Positions 59,279-64,000 of a DNA stretch of 64,000 nucleotides are shown piece after piece. The stretch lies in contig CAMAUX010000014.1 in NCBI GenBank assembly GCA_945861435.1, positions 1 to 64,000 of the forward strand, read 5' to 3'. The notes under the pieces are model-generated. The model did no database searches and was not told the origin of the DNA. It saw nothing but the letters and a program-made list of their open reading frames with translations. The position numbers and the translations under genes were made by a program. The number at the start of each line of letters is the position of its first letter. Positions within the stretch are counted from its first letter, which is position 1. The DNA is from Chthoniobacter flavus (GTDB lineage: Bacteria > Verrucomicrobiota > Verrucomicrobiia > Chthoniobacterales > Chthoniobacteraceae).

Positions 59279-60238
59279 ATGGCAGGAAGTATCTTGGTGA
59301 TCCGCGGCGGGGCGATCGGGGATTTTTTACTGACGCTTCCTGCGTTGGGGCTGCTTCGGGAGGCGTTTCCCGAAAGCCGGATCGAGATCATGGGGTACCG
59401 GCATATCGTGAGTCTGGCTGAGGGCAGGCATTACGCGGATGCGAGCCGTTCAATCGAGTACGGGCCGATGGCGGCGTTTTTTGTGCCCGGCGGGGAACTG
59501 GCGCCTGACTTGATCGAGTATTTCAGCGGGTTCTCACAGGTGGTGAGTTATCTGTACGATCCGGAGGGGTTTTTTGAGGCGAACCTGCGCCGGGCGGGGG
59601 TGCGCAATTTGCTCTGTGCGTATGAGCGGTTGCACGATGGGGAGCACGCGGCGGTGCAGTTGGCGCGGCCTTTGCAAAGGCTGGCGTTGTTTTTGGAGGA
59701 TCGCGCACCGCGCGTGCATTTGAGTGCGGCGGATCGGAGCTTTGCGGATGCTTTTCTTGTGGGGGCTGGGAGTTGGCTGGCCTTGCACCCGGGGAGTGGA
59801 AGTGTGCGGAAGAACTGGCCGCTGGATCGCTGGGTTTCGGTGGTGAGTGGGCTGGTGGATCGCAGCCCGGATGCGCGTCTTCTGGTGGTGGGAGGCGAGG
59901 CCGATGGAGGGCAGTTGCGCGCTTTGGAGCGGACGTTTGGGAAGAGGATGCTTCTGGCTGAAAACCTGCCGCTGCCGCAATTGGGCGCGGTTCTGGCGCG
60001 GTGCCGTCTTTTTCTGGGGCACGACAGCGGGATTTCGCATCTGGCGGGTGCGGTGGGAGCCGCGGCTGTGCTGATCTTTGGGCCCACGGATCCGGTGGTG
60101 TGGGCGCCAGCCAACGCCGATGTGCGGGTGTTGGAGGCGCCGCTCCACAATCTGGCTTTGCTGAGCGCGGGGGAGGTGCTGGAGGCGGCTTGGGCGGCGT
60201 GGTGCGAAAGGGCCGCCGGAGGGGACGAGGGCGCGTAG
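59279..60238 (+). CDS. GT9 glycosyltransferase (heptosyltransferase-like)
   Basis: 319-aa enzyme of the ADP-heptose transferase fold. SILVIRGGAIGDFLLTLPAL at the N-terminus holds the catalytic Asp (GDFLLT), and the donor-binding half has LALHPGSGSVRKNWPLDRW, FLGHDSGISHLAGAVGA and LIFGPTDPVVWAP. GT9 proteins add heptose or related sugars to LPS core. The ATG at 59279 has a strong GGAGGGGGG site; a GTG at 59252 is a weaker alternative. The acceptor is unknown and no LPS cluster is nearby. Confidence 0.85.
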   Translation: MAGSILVIRGGAIGDFLLTLPALGLLREAFPESRIEIMGYRHIVSLAEGRHYADASRSIEYGPMAAFFVPGGELAPDLIEYFSGFSQVVSYLYDPEGFFEANLRRAGVRNLLCAYERLHDGEHAAVQLARPLQRLALFLEDRAPRVHLSAADRSFADAFLVGAGSWLALHPGSGSVRKNWPLDRWVSVVSGLVDRSPDARLLVVGGEADGGQLRALERTFGKRMLLAENLPLPQLGAVLARCRLFLGHDSGISHLAGAVGAAAVLIFGPTDPVVWAPANADVRVLEAPLHNLALLSAGEVLEAAWAAWCERAAGGDEGA

Positions 60239-60248
60239 TTGGAAACTG

Positions 60249-61331
60249 CTAGTCGCCGAAGCTGATGCCGATGGCGCGGGCGGTTTGGACCATCTGACTC
60301 TGGGGCGAGACGAGGTGGAGGCGGCTGACGGCGTCCGCGATGGGGACGGAGGTGATTTCGTCGTTCTGGCAGCTGACCATCTGGCCGAATTCTGCGTGTT
60401 CGACGAGTTCGGCTGCCTTGACTCCGAAGCGGAGTCCGAGGATGCGGTCGAGGTGGGTGGGGGTGCCGCCTCGTTGCAGATGACCGAGGACGCACGTGCG
60501 GGTTTCTTTTCCGGTGCGCTGGGCGATTTCGCTGGCGACGGCGTGGCCTGCGCCGCCGAGTTTGTATTCGCCGGCTCCTTTTCCGAGCACGTATTCGGAG
60601 CCGTGCACTGGTCTTGCGCCCTCGGCGACGACGACGAGGGAGCTGGTCTGTGCTGAGGCGTCGCGCTTTTGGATGGCGTCGGCGATTTTTGCGAAGTCGA
60701 AGGGGATTTCTGGGAGGAGAATGATATCGGCTCCGCCTGCGAGGCCGCCGTGGAGTGCGATCCATCCCGCATGGCGGCCCATGACTTCGATGACCAAGAC
60801 GCGGCTGTGGCTGGTGGCGGTGGTGCGAAGGCGGTCGAGGGCTTCGGATACGCAGGCGACCGCGGAATCGAAGCCGAACGTCATGGAGGTGGCCTCCAGA
60901 TCGTTGTCGATGGTCTTGGGGACGCCTACGACGCGGAAGCCCGCTTCGTGGAGTTGTTGGGCGGTGGTGAGTGAGCCGTCGCCGCCGATGGTGATCAGGG
61001 CGCTGATTCCGAGGGAGTCGAGGGTGGCGCGCGCCTGAGCCATGACGTGTTGGGGCACCATGGTGCGGGAGCCGCCGCCGACTTTGGCGATGAAATGGCC
61101 CTTGCTGGTGGTGCCGAGGAGGGTGCCGCCGAGTGGCAGGATTCCTGAGGTGCGCTCAAGGGTGAGAATTTCGTGGGAGCCTCCTTCGAGAAGGCCTTCG
61201 AAACCTTGGTGAAATCCGACGACCTCCCATTCGAGTTGAGTGGCTCTGCAGGTGAGGCCGCGCAGGACGGCATTGAGCCCGGGGCAGTCGCCGCCGCTTG
61301 TGAGCACGCCGAGCCGCCGGTGGGGGGTCAT
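60249..61331 (-). CDS. pfkA: 6-phosphofructokinase (mixed-specificity group)
   Basis: 360-aa phosphofructokinase phosphorylating fructose-6-phosphate. LGVLTSGGDCPGLNAVLRG, GGDGSLTTA (116-124), VPKTIDNDLEAT (Lys139), EVMGRHAGWIALHGGLAGGAD and LGHLQRGGTPTHLDR. The position that selects phosphoryl donor is Gly119, as in ATP enzymes, but PKTIDND has the Lys typical of PPi enzymes. ATP use is more likely, with PPi not excluded. The ATG overlaps the stop of the carboxypeptidase gene (ATGA); the frame is open further upstream but that part is Arg/Pro-rich. Confidence 0.92.
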   Translation of the reverse strand: MTPHRRLGVLTSGGDCPGLNAVLRGLTCRATQLEWEVVGFHQGFEGLLEGGSHEILTLERTSGILPLGGTLLGTTSKGHFIAKVGGGSRTMVPQHVMAQARATLDSLGISALITIGGDGSLTTAQQLHEAGFRVVGVPKTIDNDLEATSMTFGFDSAVACVSEALDRLRTTATSHSRVLVIEVMGRHAGWIALHGGLAGGADIILLPEIPFDFAKIADAIQKRDASAQTSSLVVVAEGARPVHGSEYVLGKGAGEYKLGGAGHAVASEIAQRTGKETRTCVLGHLQRGGTPTHLDRILGLRFGVKAAELVEHAEFGQMVSCQNDEITSVPIADAVSRLHLVSPQSQMVQTARAIGISFGD

Positions 61332-62284
61332 AGTTTGAGGCGGGAGGATTGAGGTGCGGGGCGTCCTGCGGAGACCCAGGCTTCGTGGAGTTCCCAGCCT
61401 TGGTTGAGGAGTTTTCTTGCGACGGGGAAGCGGTCCTCTGCGTTGAGCACGACGACGATGAGGCGGCGTGGTGTGATGAAGTGTTCGTCGCCTTCCTTGC
61501 GGCTTTCCGGGGGGCGAGCAGCGGAGACGATGAGGCAGGGGCCTGCGCGCTGGGTGGTGCCGGTTTTGACGCCGTCGATGGAGTCCACGCCGAGGAGTTC
61601 GTTGGTGTTGTGCAGCATGTAGCCGCTGGGGCCGTTGGAGGCGGAGACGATGGCGATCCGGCGGTTTTTTTGGGAGGCGTAGAAGCGGAAGGCTGAGTTG
61701 TTCATGGCATAGCACGCGAGTTTTGCCATGTCCGCTGCGGTGGAGTGGGGTTTGAGAAACTCGGTGGAGTCCAAGCCGTGCGCGTTGAGGAAGCGCGTGT
61801 TTTTCATGGAGAGCTTGCGTGCGAGCGCGTTCATTTGGGAGACGAAGGCGACGGTGGGCTCGAGTTCGGAGCCTTCGGCGAGGGAGCGGCCGACGTGGGT
61901 GGCGAGGGTCTCGGCGGATGCGTTGTCCGACTGCATGATTGCGGCGTAGAGCAGGTCGCGAAGGGAGATGCGGTCGCCCGGGCGGAGGCCGATTCCCTGG
62001 GCGTCGAGGTGGCGGATGGAGGGGGGGACGGTGGTGAGTTGGGCGAGGTCTGCGCTGTGGCTTACGGCCCAGTCGAGGGTCACCATGGCGGTGGCGATTT
62101 TGGTGAGGCTCGCGATCTGGAGTTTTTTGTTGGGGTTGAGGCTTTCGAGAATCTGGCCGCTGTCGCTGTCTTGGATGACGTAGGCGGCTTGGGCTCGGGC
62201 GGTGTGCTGTGTGAGGAGGACACAGACGGCCGTCAGTACGGGAAGGACTAGGAGATGGAGGTGGAGAAGGGAAGGGGTGCGCAT
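61328..62284 (-). CDS. D-alanyl-D-alanine carboxypeptidase (PBP5/6-like)
   Basis: 318-aa exported peptidase S11 enzyme that trims D-Ala from peptidoglycan stems. Signal peptide (LLVLPVLTAVCVLLTQHTARA), then ASLTKIATAM (catalytic Ser59, Lys62), QSDNASAETLATHVG (SxN-type motif) and DGVKTGTTQRAG (KTG). The C-terminus after KTG is short and has no PBP5-type amphipathic anchor, so the protein may be soluble in the periplasm. It is translationally coupled to pfkA by a 4-base overlap, an odd pairing with no evident pathway link. Confidence 0.9.
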   Translation of the reverse strand: MRTPSLLHLHLLVLPVLTAVCVLLTQHTARAQAAYVIQDSDSGQILESLNPNKKLQIASLTKIATAMVTLDWAVSHSADLAQLTTVPPSIRHLDAQGIGLRPGDRISLRDLLYAAIMQSDNASAETLATHVGRSLAEGSELEPTVAFVSQMNALARKLSMKNTRFLNAHGLDSTEFLKPHSTAADMAKLACYAMNNSAFRFYASQKNRRIAIVSASNGPSGYMLHNTNELLGVDSIDGVKTGTTQRAGPCLIVSAARPPESRKEGDEHFITPRRLIVVVLNAEDRFPVARKLLNQGWELHEAWVSAGRPAPQSSRLKL

Positions 62285-62378
62285 GGGCGATAGCGGGCGT
62301 GAAGCGCAGAGGATAGCAGCCTACGGGACTTTTCCAAGGGCCGGAGCAGTGGGCGCGATGGACTGTGAACGCAGGGGT

Positions 62379-63563
62379 TCAGGCGAACTGGCCTGCGGCG
62401 TGTCCGGAGGCCCATGCCCACTGGAAGTTGTAGCCGCCCAGCCAGCCGGTGACGTCGACCACTTCGCCGATGAAGTAGAGGCCTTGGACCCGGCGTGCTT
62501 CCATGGTTTTGGAGGAGAGTTCGGTGGTGTCGACTCCGCCGAGGGTGACCTCAGCCTTGGGGTAGCCTTCGGTGCCTGAGAACTCGAGGGGCCATGCCGC
62601 CAGTTGCGAGGCGATGCTTTGGAGTTCGGTTGCGCTCGATTGCGCCAGCGGGCGGCGTGGGCCATGGAGGGCGCACCATGCATCGGTGAAGCGGCGAGGC
62701 CATCGGGAGCCGAGGGCATGGAGGAGGTCGCCTCCCTTGCTGCGCAGTTCTTGAAGGAAGGCGGCGGAGGAGGCGATGTCCGGAAGGAGGTTGAATTGGA
62801 GGGGGGCGCCCGGTTGCCAGTAGGACGAGATCTGGAGGATGGCGGGGCCGCTGAGGCCGCGGTGGGTGAAGAGGATGTTTTCCTCGAAGGCGTGCTTGCC
62901 GAACCGGACCCGCACGGGGAGGGAGACGCCGCTGAGGTTTTCCCAGCGCGCGAGATCCGCCCCGAGGGTGAGGGGGACGAGGCCTGGGCGGCGTTCGGTG
63001 AGTTTGAGTCCGAAGCGCTGGGCGATTTGGTAGCCGAGGCCGGTGGCGCCGAGTTTGGGGAAGGAGAGGCCGCCGGTGGCGATGACAAGGGATTGGCTTT
63101 CGAAGCGGCCCTGGCTGGTTTCGACCACGAAGCGATCGGTGCGCGAGACTTGGTGGATCTGGCAGTTGAGGCGGATCTCTGCATGCGCGGCGGCGCATTC
63201 CTCAAGGAGCATCTGGATGATTTCGCGGGCGCTCTGGGTGCAGAATTGTTGGCCGAGTTTTTTTTCGTGGTAGGCGATGCCGTGTTTTTCCACGAGGGCG
63301 ATGAAATCGCTGGGGCGGTAGCGTGCGAGGGCCGACTTGCAGAACTCAGGCTGCTCGGAGAGGTAGTTGGAAGGGCTCGCGCCGAGGTTGGTGAAGTTGC
63401 AACGGCCGCCTCCGGAGATGGCGATTTTCTTGCCGACGCGCTCCTGATGTTCGAGGACGAGGACGCGGCGGCCGCGGCGTCCCGCCTCGCTGGCGCACAT
63501 GAGTCCCGCGCCGCCCGCGCCCAGAACGAGGACGTCGTAGAGGAATGGGTTTTGGTTATGCAT
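62379..63563 (-). CDS. HI0933/YhiN-family flavoprotein
   Basis: 394-aa FAD-binding protein. Dinucleotide fold DVLVLGAGGAGLMCASEAGR, then RVGKKIAISGGGRCNFTN (diagnostic of this family), VIATGGLSFPKLGATGLGY, AEVTLGGVDTTELSSKTMEA and LYFIGEVVDVTGWLGGYNFQ. Members are annotated as NAD(P)/FAD-dependent oxidoreductases; their substrate is not established. The ATG at 63563 starts the conserved N-terminus and overlaps the end of the DUF309 gene by 8 bases. Confidence 0.88.
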   Translation of the reverse strand: MHNQNPFLYDVLVLGAGGAGLMCASEAGRRGRRVLVLEHQERVGKKIAISGGGRCNFTNLGASPSNYLSEQPEFCKSALARYRPSDFIALVEKHGIAYHEKKLGQQFCTQSAREIIQMLLEECAAAHAEIRLNCQIHQVSRTDRFVVETSQGRFESQSLVIATGGLSFPKLGATGLGYQIAQRFGLKLTERRPGLVPLTLGADLARWENLSGVSLPVRVRFGKHAFEENILFTHRGLSGPAILQISSYWQPGAPLQFNLLPDIASSAAFLQELRSKGGDLLHALGSRWPRRFTDAWCALHGPRRPLAQSSATELQSIASQLAAWPLEFSGTEGYPKAEVTLGGVDTTELSSKTMEARRVQGLYFIGEVVDVTGWLGGYNFQWAWASGHAAGQFA

Positions 63564-64000
63564 GGCGTGCGGTGGATGCAGGTGGTGTGGGTTTGTCGGC
63601 GGCGGGTGATTCGCCGGGCACCGGGAGGGTGGGGGCGGATGCTGGGCTCCAGGGGTTGAGTGTGAACTGGGATGCTTCAAGGAGGGCGACGAGGCGGTTG
63701 CATTCCTTGAGCACGGCGTGGAGTGGGACTCCGCTGCAGAAGGGGCCGTGCGGAGCGAGGTTGCGTATTGCGAGTTGAAAGAGGCGTGCCGCCGGGCGCA
63801 GGCGCCTGCCGTGTTTGGGGTGGGAGGGGTGTTGGAACTGTTTCTGCAGGTGGACGTAGGCGCCCGCCAGCTGGATAAGACCCTTGTAGAAAGTGGAGTC
63901 CCTTTCTTGAAGCCAGAGCTGTTCGAGGACGTCGTGTGCCTCGTAGTAGGCCTGTCGGTTGAAGCAGAGGAAGAAGGCCTCGAAAGGGGAGGGCGGGGAA
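63556..64000 (-). CDS. DUF309-family protein, 5' end outside the window
   Basis: The minus-strand frame is open from the window edge to a TAA at 63556-63558 (147 codons). FEAFFLCFNRQAYYEAHDVLEQLW and STFYKGLIQLAGAYVHLQKQ are typical of DUF309 (helical proteins with an E-x-H-E/D-x-x-E-x-x-W pattern). The C-terminal 40 or so residues are a Pro/Ala/Ser-rich tail. The start codon lies beyond the right edge. It overlaps the flavoprotein start, so the two are probably co-translated. Confidence 0.8.
   Translation of the reverse strand, partial: SPPSPFEAFFLCFNRQAYYEAHDVLEQLWLQERDSTFYKGLIQLAGAYVHLQKQFQHPSHPKHGRRLRPAARLFQLAIRNLAPHGPFCSGVPLHAVLKECNRLVALLEASQFTLNPWSPASAPTLPVPGESPAADKPTPPASTARHA

Overview
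The window is a high-GC stretch of about 64 kb of bacterial chromosome, most likely from the Verrucomicrobiota. The reasons are a complete diderm, meso-DAP-type dcw cluster with a MurC-MurB fusion, a very large ThuA / NPCBM / PVC-type dehydrogenase / cytochrome c protein of the kind typical of Planctomycetes and Verrucomicrobia, and a strongly divergent FtsZ. This placement is inferred from gene content; there is no rRNA gene. I found no integrase, transposase, CRISPR array or intact tRNA.

Layout. 1-3055: a possible broken reverse-strand fragment, then a periplasmic sulfite-dehydrogenase pair (Mo subunit plus cytochrome c) and a coiled-coil anchored protein. 3160-3365: a degraded VapBC toxin-antitoxin scar. 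3518-9097 (minus): aspartate-family genes hom-thrC, a TPR protein, and lysC. 9243-11462: an ArfB-like release factor and an MsbA-like ABC exporter. 11584-30981: one long dcw operon, mraZ-rsmH-ftsL-ftsI-murE-murF-mraY-murD-lysM-ftsW-murG-murCB-ddl-ftsQ-ftsA-ftsZ, led by a sigma70-like promoter overlapping a 10-bp-periodic array of MraZ-type boxes. 31035-33403 (minus): acyltransferase and ABC exporter. 33607-37099: polysaccharide deacetylase, ffh, rpsP and khpA. 37139-39426 (minus): phosphoesterase, redoxin-like protein, frr and pyrH. 39681-43613: moeA-moaC-mogA, then a membrane phosphatase/kinase fusion whose active-site residues are eroded. 43610-49146: a haem protein and the giant ThuA/PVC cytochrome. 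49265-57800 (minus): five genes that look like a trans-envelope export machine with no recognisable ATPase or RND pump. 57949-58063 (minus): the small SRP RNA. 58223-64000: a coiled-coil protein, a tiny lipoprotein, a GT9 glycosyltransferase, a phosphofructokinase, a D,D-carboxypeptidase, a flavoprotein and a truncated DUF309 gene.

How the genes work together. Most of the window builds or divides the cell wall: precursor synthesis (murE/F/D/G/CB, ddl, mraY), septal synthesis (ftsI, ftsW, LysM protein), and the divisome core (ftsQ, ftsA, ftsZ), with a D,D-carboxypeptidase and a polysaccharide deacetylase outside the cluster. The Moco genes could supply the sulfite dehydrogenase. The SRP RNA and Ffh are both in the window, 21 kb apart.

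The strongest candidates for new biology are (a) the CHASE2 / GAF-HlyD / HlyD / PqqD-M50-HlyD / TolC operon, (b) FtsZ with three replaced T7-loop catalytic residues, and (c) the doubly degenerate kinase/phosphatase next to the Moco genes.
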